From contig CM019064.1 in NCBI GenBank assembly GCA_009667805.1, positions 112,628,328 through 112,692,327 on the forward strand: a stretch of 64,000 nt of DNA, in the 5' to 3' direction. Shown piece after piece: positions 40,014 through 53,674 of this stretch. The notes under the pieces were generated by a model. That model made no database searches. It saw nothing but the letters and a program-made list of their open reading frames with translations, and had not been told where the DNA came from. The translations under genes and the position numbers were made by a program. Source of the DNA: Leptobrachium leishanense. Taxonomy: Eukaryota; Chordata; Amphibia; Anura; Megophryidae. Every line of letters begins with the position of its first letter. Positions within the stretch are counted from its first letter, which is position 1.

Positions 40014-40745
40014 GGGCTCTATTACATTCCTTGCGCAAAAACACTCACGCAGCGCAATTTTTTTGCGCCCAGTGTTAAACGTTAACGCGCGTAAATTAAG
40101 GCAGGTATTATGATCCGAGCGCATTTTTTCATCCGTACGAAAATGTTGCGTGTAAAAAATATGCGCGAAAACGAGCGCAAATTAACGCTGCACGCAGAAA
40201 TCGGTGGGCAGACTGATTTTTCAGGCGATTCAGCCATTCAGAATTAAGAACCACACCTCTCCCGTTCAGTTTTTGCGCCTGTCAAAATCAATCTGAGTAT
40301 ATATGCTGCAGCAATAATAAAAACATGCACAACCTCTCAATTTTATTGTTGGGTATATGTAAAATGTGTAACTATACTGTGCTGTATTTTTTTTTTGTGC
40401 TGGTGTACTTCGTTTTCGGGCAGAACGTTCAGATTTGCAGTTACCACCAGCTTTTAAAAGACATTAAAATTATGCGCGCAAACGACGTTTGGAAAAATTT
40501 GCGCAATGATTGTAATACCATCCGCGTACCAGCGCACGAACGCATTTGAGCTCACAATGTCAAGTATGGGATGCGCGCACAAACTTTCGCGCGCAGGGTT
40601 CGTGCAGGGTAACTCACGTTAGACGTTAACGAGCATTTTGTGCGCGAACGTCGTAATACGACGTTCAGCGTGAAGGGTTTTTCCCCTCGCGTTAATGCGT
40701 TTTTGCGCACGCGCACATTTTTGCGTGGAGAATGTAATAGAGCCC
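40014..40745. mobile_element. Harbinger-type MITE, TSD TTA
   Basis: GGGCTCTATTACATTC and its inverted complement (GAATGTAATAGAGCCC) bound 732 bp flanked by TTA (40011-40013, 40746-40748). The interior is full of CG-rich words such as GCGCGCAAACGACG. The 74-77 codon frames inside are not genes. Its terminus is related to that of family H. Confidence 0.85.
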
Positions 40746-41770
40746 TTAGTAACCAGAGATGAAAGGTGTAGAGGGCCCTGCTCATATGAGTTTACAGTAT
40801 AACCTGAGTACTGAAATAATACCAAACTTATTTGCACATACAACTGTTTTCTACGTATGGTTCTTTTAGGACCAGATTGTATGCAGGTGACATGTCATTG
40901 TGACAAGCACTGTTTTTTCCTTGGACTGTCCTTTAAAAAAAATGAAATCAATTGCATATGCAGGTTTTTCTTTAGATGTCACGTTAATGAATAATGTAAC
41001 AGGTAGGTTCATTAGGTGCAGCGTATTTTCTGTTATCTCGAATCACTTGTTCCTGAGGCTATGCAATCTTGCAAATCTTTTAAACCAACATAAGAAATTT
41101 AAGCAAGATACATAAAACATATATTGTGATTCTAAATTAGAGAACAAAACATCAATGCTCTGCAGTGGACATTTATAGACAGCTACTAACGTTTATGATG
41201 TTCTATTGACATGTTACCAACAAAAAGGACATATAAGCTACTTCCAGGGAAACAAAATATAGCATAAAATAAAAAACCAAACAAAAGACACAATACTCTC
41301 ACTATGCGTACTCAACAACCTTATTGAAATGTAAGGTAAAGGGACAAAGTAGCTACCGTGACGATTTAAGTGATTTTTAACGATCACAGTATACTGATTG
41401 TCATCCAAACAGTTGTCCCATTTAATTGTGAAAACCTAAAAATCTTGCTGGACACCCTTCTGGGGATGTGGTTAGTGTAAGTTAATTCATTTAATCAACC
41501 AAACAGCAAAATTCTTGATACCTCTCATTGCTTCTGTATCGAGATGCATTTAATTGGCTGTGTGCGCACTAGGCACCCTTGCACCGATCGCCAGGGGTGA
41601 AGCAAGACACTCTCCAGACAATGAAGGACAGAGGAAGGCCACAGCTCTGGAAATGATGTGATTTTTTTTTACACTCTTGATGCCTCTCTTTTATTTCTAC
41701 CTTTAGCCGTTTGGGAGGGAGAAGGGTCCAAAGGAACCCCACTTTCAGGCTCTCCCCAGGGGGGCGTTCC
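40746..41770. other. Gene-free stretch, nothing recognised
   Basis: AT-rich sequence without visible family homology or RNA motif. Confidence 0.4.
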
Positions 41771-41966
41771 GGCTGGGTGGAGTAGAGGCAACATCACTGC
41801 TCTATAACTATGGAGACACAGGTTTGAATCCCGGCAAGAGCACCTCTCCAGTAAGTGTCCTTGGGCAAGACACCTAACGGTACATACTCGCCACCAGGAC
41901 ATACTTGAAAACTAGAGAAATCTCAATGTATCCTTCCTGGTAAAATCCTTTCTCCAAAAAAACAAA
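41771..41966 (+). mobile_element. tRNA-derived SINE, copy 2
   Basis: Same structure as 31386-31580: GGCTGGGTGGAGTAGAGG head, B box GGTTTGAATCCC (41821-41832), GTGTCCTTGGGCAAGACACC core, LINE-like tail CTCAATGTATCCTTCCTGGT and an A-rich end. Few differences from copy 1, so the family is fairly young. Confidence 0.86.
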
Positions 41967-41989
41967 ACGAAAAAAACTGACATCATTGA

Positions 41990-42186
41990 GCCCGGCGATG
42001 ACATCAGTGCGATGGCCGGGGCCCATTAATCCATTGGTCTGATTTGAAGAAAAGTCAGACCAACGTGGGACCCCGGCTAGGGAGGGAGGGGATTAGAGGA
42101 CCATGACGTACATGGTATGTCCTTGGTCCTTAACTGGACTTTTCCCCAGGATCTTCCATGTACGCCAGTGGTCCTTATGGGGTTAA
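41990..42186. mobile_element. TTAA-type MITE with GTACATGG hairpin
   Basis: GACGTACATGGTATGTCC and CCATGTACGCCAGTGGTCC lie in inverted relation before ATGGGGTTAA. Relative of 45216-45294. The left end is uncertain. Confidence 0.5.
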
Positions 42187-42211
42187 TGATGGTGGAGCAT
42201 CATGGGACATA

Positions 42212-43824
<1,613 letters not shown>

Positions 43825-44006
43825 TATATTGTTATTATTTATTTTAACCTAGAGTGTCCCCATAACATTTTCACAGTGTCTGCAGGTAGCTGTTATTTAC
43901 AGGACGCCATCTTATCTGTTCTAGATGAGAAAATATCTAGAACAGTCCATAACTAACCTCCACAGTTCTGTACATTACAAGAAAAATCTAGGCTGTACTT
44001 GTCAAT

Positions 44007-44238
44007 GAGCGGAACATGCTGCAATGATGACCTGGCTGGAGGTACAATCCAATAAAACATACATAGTACAGGAGGGGTGGGGTCGCGTCTATTCCCCATT
44101 GGGGTGGCTACAACCATCAAATGCATCCAGCCCAGCAACATGTATAAAACATAACAAAGAGAAAAATGTCATCTGCGCTTATTCCCATTATACCGTGTGA
44201 AACAAAATTAGAGGCTTTGGTTTCTATTAATGGCCATT
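44007..44238. repeat. Direct tandem duplication, copy 1 (period about 427 bp)
   Basis: GAGCGGAACATGCTGCAATG through GAGGCTTTGGTTTCTATTAA recurs at 44434-44658 with few differences. Unknown content; the frames inside are shared by both copies but have no known domain. It looks like a local duplication. Confidence 0.82.
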
Positions 44239-44433
44239 AAAAGAGTAAGATCACCCGCCAACTTCATGGCACCTCTAGTGAGGGTGAGTCCTATCCAAAA
44301 ATGAAACCACAGGCTGCTGTATAGCGAACCATAACTTGCTCATGCTGCTTTTCCGTCATGAGGTAGACTGGTGGGCTTTTATTTATGACCCCCCAGAAAC
44401 AAATCCCCCTTGGGATCAAAACACAAAGATACG

Positions 44434-44658
44434 GAGCGGAACATGCTGCAATGATGACCTGGCTGGAGGTACAATAAAACATACATAGTACAGAAGGGGT
44501 GGAGTCGCACCTATTCCCCGATGGGGCAGCTGCAACCACCAAATGCATCCAGCCCAGCAACATGTATAAAACAACAAAGAGAAAAATGTCATCTGCGCTT
44601 ATTCCCATTATAACGTGTGAAACAAAATTAGAGGCTTTGGTTCCTATTAATGGCCATC
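44434..44658. repeat. Direct tandem duplication, copy 2
   Basis: Second copy of 44007-44238, lacking a few bases (CAATAAAACATACA for CAATCCAATAAAACATACA). Confidence 0.82.
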
Positions 44659-45215
44659 AAATGGACTTTATAAAGATATCATTATTTCCATCATATCGTA
44701 TAATTCTACTCTAAAATAATGAATATGAAATCTGATAAAAAAAAAATGGAAAAACCACACTTTTTTGAAATTTAATCCCCAAAATCTACAACCGCCAATC
44801 TATCTCCACTTGGCAGCTAGGGGTTAACTGGCCTGCCGACGTTCTCACACATATGGTGAGGATGTCTGTGGGTGGGGGGTGACCCGGAGGCCTCCAGGTT
44901 TGAATCGCGATTCGGCGCCGAATCGTGATCCAGCAGCAAAATAGTTAATGCTATACACCCCTTTCCAGCGGTGTAATTTGTTTTTTCCTACGATGTATGG
45001 TTGGGGAGATAGAGGGCTCCAAATGAGCCCCCCTCCCCTTCCTGATTTTTACTGCAGGCGCTGGTGGGCCCCTGCCGATGGCGTCATCACGCAGGGTGAT
45101 GACGTCACCACGACTGTCGGCCCCCATAAAAAGGCAGGGCAGGCTTCCAGACTGCCGCGGGAGCCGGTGAGGGAGGTAAGTATCGGGCGGGAGGGAGGTT
45201 AGGAGACCCCTGATG

Positions 45216-45294
45216 TACCATGTACGTCCGAGGGGTCTAAGGGAGATTTCCCGATCGGACGTACATGGTATGTCAGTGGTCAGGAAGGGGTTAA
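45216..45294. mobile_element. TTAA-type MITE end with 16-bp hairpin
   Basis: TACCATGTACGTCCGA (45216-45231) and TCGGACGTACATGGTA (45255-45270) are perfect inverted arms, followed by CAGGAAGGGGTTAA. The rest of the element probably extends left into the GC-rich stretch 44.8-45.2 kb, but its left end was not found. Confidence 0.6.
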
Positions 45295-45525
45295 TATTTT
45301 ACTTCTAGGAAATCAAGATACGGTCCTCGCGCTTGTAGTGGGAGATTCTTCAGTCCTCAAAATATCCTAAAAAGGCAATAAGAAACATACATTGCGCAGT
45401 ATGTACTGTCTTTCTGGATATTTAAATTGAGTGGTAGAAATAAACTCACTCATTAAAGAGCCTTAATAAAGTCAGCTCTGGGCTGTAAATACAATCATAT
45501 ATTGGGTTGATGAACCTCACCACCT

Positions 45526-45719
45526 CCAGGCCTTCACTTCCAGCAGGATGAGGCAGGATTCATCCAAACTGCAAACCTGGCTCCTGCAGTATCACCGCAA
45601 TCAGGACACCAGAGTAAAGGAACAAGCAGCCACACCAATCCTGGGTATAAGAGTCACCCCCAGGCTTTCACTTCCAGCAGGATTAGGCAGGATCCATCTA
45701 AACTGCAAACCTGGCTCCA
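45526..45719. repeat. Two-unit tandem repeat (period about 133 bp)
   Basis: CAGGC-TTCACTTCCAGCAGG and AACTGCAAACCTGGCTCC occur at 45527 and again at 45660 with several substitutions. Confidence 0.7.
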
Positions 45720-45825
45720 GGATCTCAAAAACCTGATGTGATAGACAAAAACTGATGCCAGATTTGGAATCAGCACCCAAAATTACCTTAAAACCGTTGG
45801 AATACCTTATGCCAGAAAATGTGCG

Positions 45826-47609
45826 TTGACCAGTGTTATAGATCCCTATGGCCGATACATCTTCCTGATCTGTTCCCTCAACCACGTTGAATATAACATC
45901 GCAAAATTTTACTGCCCTAATGCAGGTCAAGACCCGATTCTCCACACTGCCCTGCACAAACTTTCGCGTGCCCGTAAAAGTCTGATTTTCTGTGGGGACT
46001 TTAACATAACTTTAGAGCTACCCTCTGCTTCCACTCGACAGGACAGGTCTCACACCCGACTTTATCATACACTTCTTTTCAAATTTAAATTGTATGATGC
46101 TTGGCAGCTCCTACACACGGGTGAGACAGATTATTCTTTCTACTCTATGGCACATAAATAACACTCTAGACTGGATTATTTTTTGATACCGGGAGAGATT
46201 TTGTTGTGGGTTCAGACGAGTGAGATACGGACTATGACTTAGTCCTTTCATACTCCTCTGGAACTGCTCCTCTGTGATCCCCTGTCCTCTACTGGGAAGA
46301 TGCATTGGCAGCTAAATGAGTCTATAATGTCCCATCCTGATTTTAGGGAAGAATTGCAAAGGGGACTACCCCAGTTCTTTCCTGAAAACTCTTCACTTGA
46401 CATCTCGTCCCTTACTTTGTGGCAAGCGCATAAGGCGGTGGTGAGGGATATCCTTATCAAATGGGGTTACTATTTTAAAAAGCAAGATGAGGCCCATAGA
46501 CTCGACCTTTTACGACGACTGGACACCTGTACATTCTCCCATAAAAAGGCCCCTACTGTTGCGCTAATGAATTTAAGGCCCAATTGGCAGACTTTGATAA
46601 ATAACAATATGCTTGGGCAGCTAGGAGACTTAAGGGTTCGATATCATCATTTTAGCACTAAAGAGAATCGCATGCTGGCCAATCGGCTTCGGAAATGTGT
46701 ACACTGCTCCCACATCCACGGTTTGTGGATTAGACGGGTAACCCCCAGTACCATCCACAGCGTATAGCTGATGGCTTTGCAGCCTATTATTCCCGACTTT
46801 ATAATTTGGGCTCTGACCATACTATCTCTCAGCTATCCTTACCTAATATTGTTGCGTACTTACAAATTTGCACCTCCCAATTCTCACAGATGCTCAAGAG
46901 GAACTCCTTAATAGTGAGATCTCCTTGTTTGAACTTCACCAAACGATTGACTCACACCCAGCAGGGAAGGTCCCGGGTGCGGATGGGTTCACTGCCCTTT
47001 ATTTTAAATTCTTTACAGTCCTTCTCTCCTGTACATGTTGACGTTGTTTCTTCTATTTTCCAATCTGGGAATGGCTTTTCGGCGACTTTTGTCACACAGC
47101 CGAAGACAAATCCTCCTTTCCCCCACTGCACTAAATATCGACTATTTTCCCTCTTAAATGTCGATACTAAAGTATATGCTACGGTTTTGTCGGTGAGGAT
47201 GACCCAGGTTCTGTCCTCTTTAATAGTGGATAATTAAGTCGGTTTTATCCCTGGCAGACAGGGCACAGACAATACGATTAAAACCCTTAAACACGTAGGG
47301 AACCCCGACTGGTTCTCCTCCTCTCCCTGGATGCAGAAAAGGCCTTTGATTGGCTTCACTCACTTTTCTCCGTCACATCCTCCATAATTTTCACTTTCCT
47401 CAGACCTTATTCAAGCTGTGATGGCCTTCTGTCCATTCAGCTAGGGTTCCGAATGCTGTTTTTTGTCTGACGGTTCCCATTTCTAATGGTACCAGGCAGG
47501 GGTGTCTGTTATCTTCCTTATTGTACGTTATGGCAATGAAGCTGCTAGCGCAAGCGATTCGGCAGTTGCCGAGAGTGGAGGGTATCACGATGGGCCCATC
47601 CAAATGTAA
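45826..47609 (+). pseudogene. Tx1/L1 ORF2: endonuclease and RT remnants
   Basis: LIFCGDFNITLELPSASTRQ is the AP-endonuclease GDFN block. SLTLWQAHKAVVRDILIKWG and ANRLRKCVHCSHIHGLWIRR are the linker. LSLDAEKAFDWLHS (about 47315-47360) is RT motif A and GTRQGCLLSSLLYVMAMKLL motif B. The frame changes several times and I did not find the YADD motif C, which is probably deleted. Confidence 0.72.
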
Positions 47610-49574
47610 GAAAAGTGGGGGTTGTCTGTGGAGGCGCTGATTTATATGTATGGAATTTGGGGATGCAGCCTACAAGGTGTTGCACATAATCTCAACAAAA
47701 TATGCAAATACGATAACGGAAACAAAAAACAGTCCTAGTGGCGCAGTGGTAATTCTATAAATCACATGAACCCTGGCCTAAAAGGCCCTTCGGGTGCTCG
47801 TATGGGAGCCTAAAACTTATATGTGTCACTAAGAACCATCAGGTCCCAAGAGATGTGCAAATTGCAATATAGGTGCAAATAGCACTCAAAATGTGCAAAA
47901 TCACAATACGTAGTTCATTCGGTAGTAACAAAACCTTAAAACATGCGAAAAATGGTATATAATAATAAAGTGCATGTGCTTATAAAAAACAATTATCAGT
48001 AAATTGCGCACACAGGTTGTGCGCTGGAGCGCAAAGGGCTAATAGTTCTCTAGTAGGTTAAAAAAGTCAGTAAGTCCTAGACCACAGCAAAGTGCACGTG
48101 CAAATGTGCAAAATATGAATGAAACCAAATTCTGTGGTCACAAGTAGTTACATAGCATATGAGCCATGTTGCAGAGATGAACGGTCCACTTTTCCAGCTC
48201 CTAGATTACAGAGCCTAGTGAGTCCCTGGGTTGAAGCACCTCACACCAGATATAGGGTGGCGTATCCCTTCTTTGTCCTCCAGTTGGCCTCAAATAAAAT
48301 ACAAGCAGAGAGACAGCGCTCCCATAGCGTAACACAGTAAATAACAATGGCAGTCAAATGATGACTTTTCAGTCTCACTCACCAATGGTGGAGCCTCGGA
48401 TGTCTCAGGCTCAGCTTGTAAGCAGATGGTACCCCACCTCTCTCTCCTGGAACACCTTTCACTTCCCACTTCTGCGCTTGTACTCAATCAAGAAAAAGTT
48501 CGGGGGGCCCTTATAGTCTGAGATAAGGGGCCCTTATCTCAGATACAATACTGCTTGAAGAAGGCACAGGTCAAGTGCCGAAACGCGTTCAGTGACCCCC
48601 CCCCCGATTTAATATTTTATATACATGTATTGTTAATAAATCTTTTGAAATTTTACCCCCGCTTCTCAGTTTTTACTTGAAAGATCCTCCAGACTGTGAG
48701 GGGCGCTTCATACTAGTTTTTTACCTTCCCTTATACGCTCACCCTCCCCCTCCTTCCTCCCCTAACTTTTTCTTGGTTGAGTACAAGCGCAGAAGTGGGA
48801 AGTGAAAGGTGTTCCAGGAGAGAGAGGTGAGGTACACACCGAATTAAGGGATACCATCTGCTTACAAGCTGAGCCTGAGACATCTGAGGCTCCACCATTG
48901 GTGAGACTGAAAAGTCATCATTTGACTGCCATTGTTATTTACTGTGTTACGCTATGAGAGCGCTGTCTCTCTGCTTGTATTTTATTTGAGGCCAACTGGA
49001 GGACAAAGAAGGGATACGCCACCCTATATCTGGTGTGAGGTGCTTCAACCCAGAGCCAGGGACTCACTAGGCTCTGTAATCTAGGAGCTGGAAAAGTGGA
49101 CCCTTCATCTCTGCAACATGGCTCATATGCTATGTAACTACTTGTGACCACAGAACTTGGTTTCATTCATATTTTGCACATTTGCACGTGCACTTTGCTG
49201 TGGTCTAGGACTTATTGACTTTTTTAACCTACTAGAGAACTATTAGCCCTTTGCGCTCCAGCGCACAACCTGTGTGCGCAATTTACTGATAATTGTTTTT
49301 TATAAGCACATACACTTTATTATTATACACCATTTTTCAAATTTTTTGCATGTTTTAAGGTTTTGTTACTACCGAATGAACTACGTATTGTGATTTTGCA
49401 CATTTTGATCGCTATTTGCACCTATATTGCAATTTGCACGTCTCTTGGGACCTGATGGTTCTTAGTGACACATATAAATTTTAGGCTCCCATACGAGCAC
49501 CCGAAGGGCCTTTTAGGCCCGGGTTCATGTGATTTATAGAATTACCACTGCGCCTTTAGGACTGTTTTTTGTTT
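47610..49574. mobile_element. Fold-back retroposon with 783-bp arms and 14-bp TSD
   Basis: Arms 47718-48500 and 48764-49576 are long, near-identical inverted repeats; both give the same peptide frame (MKP-SVVTSSYIAYEPCCRD), an artefact of symmetry. The central 263 bp hold a hammerhead-like relic (48550-48593) and an AATAAA-like signal. CCATCCAAATGTAA occurs on both sides (47596-47609, 49575-49588), the second overlapping the arm end by two bases. A 14-bp TSD implies LINE-like integration. Confidence 0.85.
48550..48593 (+). ncRNA. Hammerhead-like relic at the centre of the fold-back
   Basis: ACTG, CTTGAAGA (for CTGANGA, one extra T), stem II GGCAC/GTGCC around AGGTCAA (5/5 pairs), GAAA, ACGCGT, then CAGT pairing with ACTG. 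Stem II and stem I are perfect, but the core carries an insertion. The self-complementary ACGCGT would form a dimer stem III. Confidence 0.5.
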
Positions 49575-50757
49575 CCATCCAAATGTAAACTCAGTTAATA
49601 CGTGATTTAGAGAGATGTGGCGGAAAAGCGTAGATCAAAAAGGAGCCCCAATCAGGGTCGATCTGAGAGCCCAAAACCCTGACCAATCCAGAGGTTTCCT
49701 TAACTCTGACCAATCCTGAGGTTTCCGTTCCTACTCTTCATGCCCTGCTTCAAGAATATAGTGTGGTTTCCTATCATAAAATAAATATTGCCACGATCTA
49801 AGCCCTGCCCTATGCGATCCCCCAGGGGGTATTATCGACCCTTCCACAGAAGTACCCGTATGACTGGCGGATATCTTTCTTATCTTACATGGGGGTGTGG
49901 ATTAGTTTCTCGGCCACTGATCTGTTTCCCATAAATTATACGCAGCTGATAGCCCTTTCTAAAAAGTTGTGGCAACAGTGGTCTAAAACAGTTACTGGCC
50001 CCGGTAGTAAGGGCAAGTTTTTTTTCAATTTGCTGGGAGAGGGATTTGGGGGAAAGATTATTGAAGACCCAGTGGGGGCGTTCCTTTGCCAAAGATAGAG
50101 GGACATACCGCAGTGCTTCCTTACTGGAGGCACATAAAAAAATGCTTTACTGGTGGCATATTACATCTGGCCGGGAACACCATATAAATCTGTCAATTAC
50201 CCCTTTGTGTGTGTGATGTTCAAAAGCTCCGGTTCCTTTTTTCACATCTGGCGGTCCTGCCTTGACATGGTTCCATATTGGTGTGAGGTAGTTGCCTTTT
50301 GTACCAGGGTATTGGGCTCTCAGATCGACCCTGGCTCCTTTTGATATACGCTTTTCCACCACATCTCTCTAAATCACAAGGGAAGGTGTTGTCTCAAATT
50401 AACTGTGGCTGCCTCGCTCTTGGCATCGAAATGGAAAACGATGGCCACCCTGGGGATGGCTGAGATTAGGAATCGGATCCTGGAGATCCGCGGTATGGAG
50501 AATTTGGCAAATCGCGTACAGGGACGGAATCCCATTAAAAAAGATCATTGGTGGGTGTGGGATACTTTTGTTGTTACACTGTGATTAGTTTTTCTCGAAG
50601 TACTGTTCTCTGATTTGGTGCTGAGATGAGGTATTATGTCTTTGTGGCAATGTTTGCTGATGTACCCCTTTTCCCTTACCCTTTTTTTCATTCTGTACCA
50701 CCAATGTTGAGTTTATTTTTCTGTGCTTTATGAAAACTTATATTTATTATTAAAAAA
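49575..50757 (+). pseudogene. Tx1/L1 ORF2: C-terminal remnant and 3' UTR
   Basis: GPSKCKLSQLIRDLERCG spans the TSD junction and restores the LINE frame. Later blocks include GVWISFSATDLFPINYTQLI, a degraded zinc-knuckle region (FFHIWRSC) and KWKTMATLGMAEIRNRILEI ending KKDHWWVWDTFVVTL and a stop at about 50582. The ending matches the L1 fragment at 53.1 kb. Poly(A) run at 50748-50760. Confidence 0.72.
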
Positions 50758-51155
50758 AAAAGAAGTAACATGAATGTACTCAAGTACTGTCTTAATGTGC
50801 TGCTCGAAGAAGAAACACGATACTCATCAACACAATTCCAACACAACATTATGGCAAGGTGGCAAGGGCATAAAAAATCTTTAGTCTTGAGGGAAAAAAA
50901 ATGAGATTCAAGTGGATTTGTACCAAATCCACAAGGCAATAGTTTACTTTCTCACGCAGCTTAAAACAAGTATAACCACAAACCTCATCTGTCTGATGGG
51001 AATGGACAATGTATATAACAGAAAGGGACATAATGCTTGTTCCTTTGATAAATATGTCAAAGAAGAGTCTAAACAAGCGGTTACAATTGTGAAACAGGAT
51101 CTTTCATATCTTCAGACGGTGATTGCAAGAATATTAATGTAGAAACAGCAACTAA

Positions 51156-52045
51156 CAGGGTTATTCAAAGAGAATCGAAAAGTCACCACACGTTCGGTGA
51201 CTTTTCGTTCTCTTCAATTCCGTGCAATTTGGCGATCCCATTTCGGCGACCCTGCGGTGTATTCAGCAAGCACCACAGGGCCGTCGTAGTGCAGGGAAAA
51301 GCCGCCGTAAACCTGACGAAAACTCCCTGCAAAACCCCGGTGAACGCACACGAAACCCACAAAAACATCTGGATTAACCCCGCCGAACACGCCGGAGAAA
51401 CCCGAGCAGCCGCCGATGACAGCGCAGAGCAGCCACCGGAAAAACCAGACACCGCAGACGAATGGAGTGAAAAAAAATAAAACATACAGTACGCTTGAAT
51501 GTTTGAAAAGTGAAACGCTGTTTGCAAAGAAACTACAGAACGAAAATGTCTGAAATTTACATATAAGATCCAATGAATGATAATAAAAAGGGCTGTTACA
51601 GAAAAAACGATTTAAAAAAAACAAAAAACGGAAAAAAGATTCGCAAAAAAATCCCCAAAAATGCCTAAGAGAATCTAAAGCTAAAGAAACTTTTTACTGC
51701 AGAATATTATAATCAACGGTTTATTAGATATTGAATTAAAACGGGAATATTTTTAACATTGAAGCCTATGGGATTCGCCTGAATAAACCTGTCTAATGAA
51801 ACCACCGAACAGCAGTGCAATTCAGCAGCTTTTCATTGCTGGTTTTTGTTCTCTGAATAGACAAAGCATTGCTTCTCTATGGGGATTTCACTGCCCTCGA
51901 ACAGACACCGAACAGGCACTGTATGTGCAGGCAATTCGCCAGGATTTGGCGAACTGCCTGCTCTCTGAATAGCCGAATGGCCAGGAATGAATTTCAGTGT
52001 TCGGTTACCTTTCAGCCACAATTTGGAGCTCTTTGAATAACCCTG
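51156..52045 (-). mobile_element. Family B non-autonomous element, copy 6 (reverse), TSD TAA
   Basis: An 890-bp copy with CAGGGTTATTCAAAGAG ends, flanked by TAA (51153-51155, 52046-52048). It is in the subgroup of 2217-3541 (TTATTCAAAG ends; GCGATCCCATTTCGGCGACC). The 136-codon frame at 51214-51624 is a reading of the non-coding element. Confidence 0.88.
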
Positions 52046-52274
52046 TAAATGACCAGTTGTTTTATAATAAACTATAGATAAAACCTAGGAGCTCGCTACT
52101 AATCTTGCATATAAACATAACTGTATTAAAAAAAATAATCTATAAATATAAATTTTAAAAATCTTGGTCCTGGCCTGTACCAGTCCCAAGGGATTTGCCA
52201 CATGCTGCTACAATTGTACATAGCATAGATCGCACTCTTCAGGGTGCAGTTTAAACTTGGTGTTAACATTGTAT

Positions 52275-52803
52275 GGGCCCTATTACATAGTTCCCATTAA
52301 CATTAGGTTAGTAACGTTACGTACCGCTGCAGTTAACTCAAAAGTTAACCACAGCTAGGAGCTGCTGCTAACTGAATCTGCTGCTCTGGAATCAGTCAGC
52401 ACCAGCTAAAAAAACAAAACAAAAATAAAATACTCACCTCTCATCCCGCGTCGAGAACAGCGGCTTGATCCGCCTCTTCTTGCGAAGTAAGACTGGGGGG
52501 GGGAATCCAGTCTCCCTTTGTGATCACTCCGCCGATCTAGCGGACCTGCGAGAGGAGAGATCCTACAGGTCATGTGACTAGCAGTGGAAGCCTCAATGGA
52601 GTCCTAAGGACTCCATGGCGGGACTGCTCGCGGCGGCGCTTAGCGCTGCCTCGAGCATCCCGAGGCTTAGTGCAGCGTACGGGGCAGGCTGCTGGATTAG
52701 CTCCTGCCCCGTAATATCACTCTATAACGGGGACGCTAAGGAGAAACCTGCAGGTTTTCCTCATTAGCATCCCCATTTTAGTGTGATGATTGTAATAGGG
52801 CCC
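52275..52803. mobile_element. Family H MITE, GGGCCCTATTACA ends
   Basis: Perfect inverted ends GGGCCCTATTACA / TGTAATAGGGCCC around 529 bp. The interior in reverse orientation matches 18284-18923 (TAACGGGGACGCTAAGGAG, GCAGCGTACGGGGCAGG). Flanks TAT and AAT differ at one position. Confidence 0.8.
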
Positions 52804-52899
52804 AATGCCTTTACAGAAAAAAAATAAAAAGGTGTAGGACTAAGATATTTTGGGAAAAATATTTAAAACCAACATACACTACACAAAATTGTTTATATT

Positions 52900-53007
52900 G
52901 CAGTCATTTGCTAAAATATTATTTTTTTTTCTTCAATCTACATTCAATACTCCATAATGTCAAACCAAAAAAACAGATTTGACAAATTTATTAAAAAGAA
53001 AAAACTG
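52900..53007 (-). mobile_element. Tc1-like relic, left part
   Basis: TCAATCTACATTCAATACTC, CATAATGTCAAACCAAAAAA and TTTGACAAATTTATTAAAAA match the internal TIR region of a well-known Tc1 type. The right part is 59330-59455 (ACACTGTCATACGTATTCAG, GTAATTGGTTGAAGCAAC, AAGTTTTGCACACCT). An L1 fragment and then a full L1 were inserted between them. Confidence 0.65.
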
Positions 53008-53327
53008 CTCCAGATGTTTCCCAGCTCTCTTACGAAGTTCCAGTAACAACTTCTGGCCCGTATATTGTCTGTCACCACTAATCTCCTAGCTGCCAATTGG
53101 AAGTCGACCGCAGTGCCTACCGTGGGTGCTGTTAAAACCAAATTGGAGGAGCTAAGGTCCTTGGATGCCATGGCCAGGAATTTGATGGGATTATCTGGGG
53201 TTGGGAAGGATCATTGGTTTATTTGGGATGCTTACACCGTCAAGATCTGAAGCCCTGGTCACCCCGCTTAGAGCTGGGCTTTATATGACTGTACCCTGAT
53301 GATCAACCTGCTTGCTAGGTGGTTTCT
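53008..53327 (+). pseudogene. Older Tx1/L1 LINE 3' fragment (left part)
   Basis: Encodes LAANWKSTAVPTVGAVKTKL, EELRSLDAMARNLMGLSGVG, KDHWFIWDAYTVKI and a stop, the C-terminus of L1 ORF2. Its 3' UTR continues at 59200-59318 with AATAAAACTTTATATTTAC and a poly(A) run. AGAAAAAACTG at 52997-53007 and 59319-59329 is its TSD. It is interrupted by the full-length L1. Confidence 0.8.
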
Positions 53328-53674
53328 TTTTTTTTAAAGACTTTATTTATAGAGGTCAGGGCAAATCAGTACATACAGCACCACATTATCTGAATGAGTG
53401 AAGATTTACCCTTGACCCAATTGTTGATAACATATAAGCAAAACGTACTGCATAGAGCAGGAGAGTGAAAGGAGAAAATGAAGAAAGAAAGACATATCAC
53501 AGGTGAATGACACACTGGGAGGGGGAGGGAACAGGCCACACAAAGACAACGACAGTACTGGACAACACGAAACACCGACATACTAACAAACAAAACAGAC
53601 AAAGGCACTAAAGGAGCCGATGATATACTGGGTTAGATCAGAAGGTTTTCAAGCCAATCATTCCCAGGAGTCCG

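Larger units (their letters stand above)
45750..50757 (+). mobile_element. Tx1/L1-like LINE, decayed, split by fold-back element
   Basis: Remnants of one ORF2 run from about 45750 to 47609 and 49575 to 50585, followed by a 3' UTR with poly(A) (50745-50760). The 1965-bp fold-back element (47610-49574) interrupts it with a 14-bp TSD. Many stops and shifts. The 5' part, including ORF1, is absent. Confidence 0.78.

Noticed and set aside
48119..49166. Two near-identical 73-75-codon frames on opposite strands
   Set aside because: Produced by the arms of the fold-back retroposon; no family match and no independent coding evidence.
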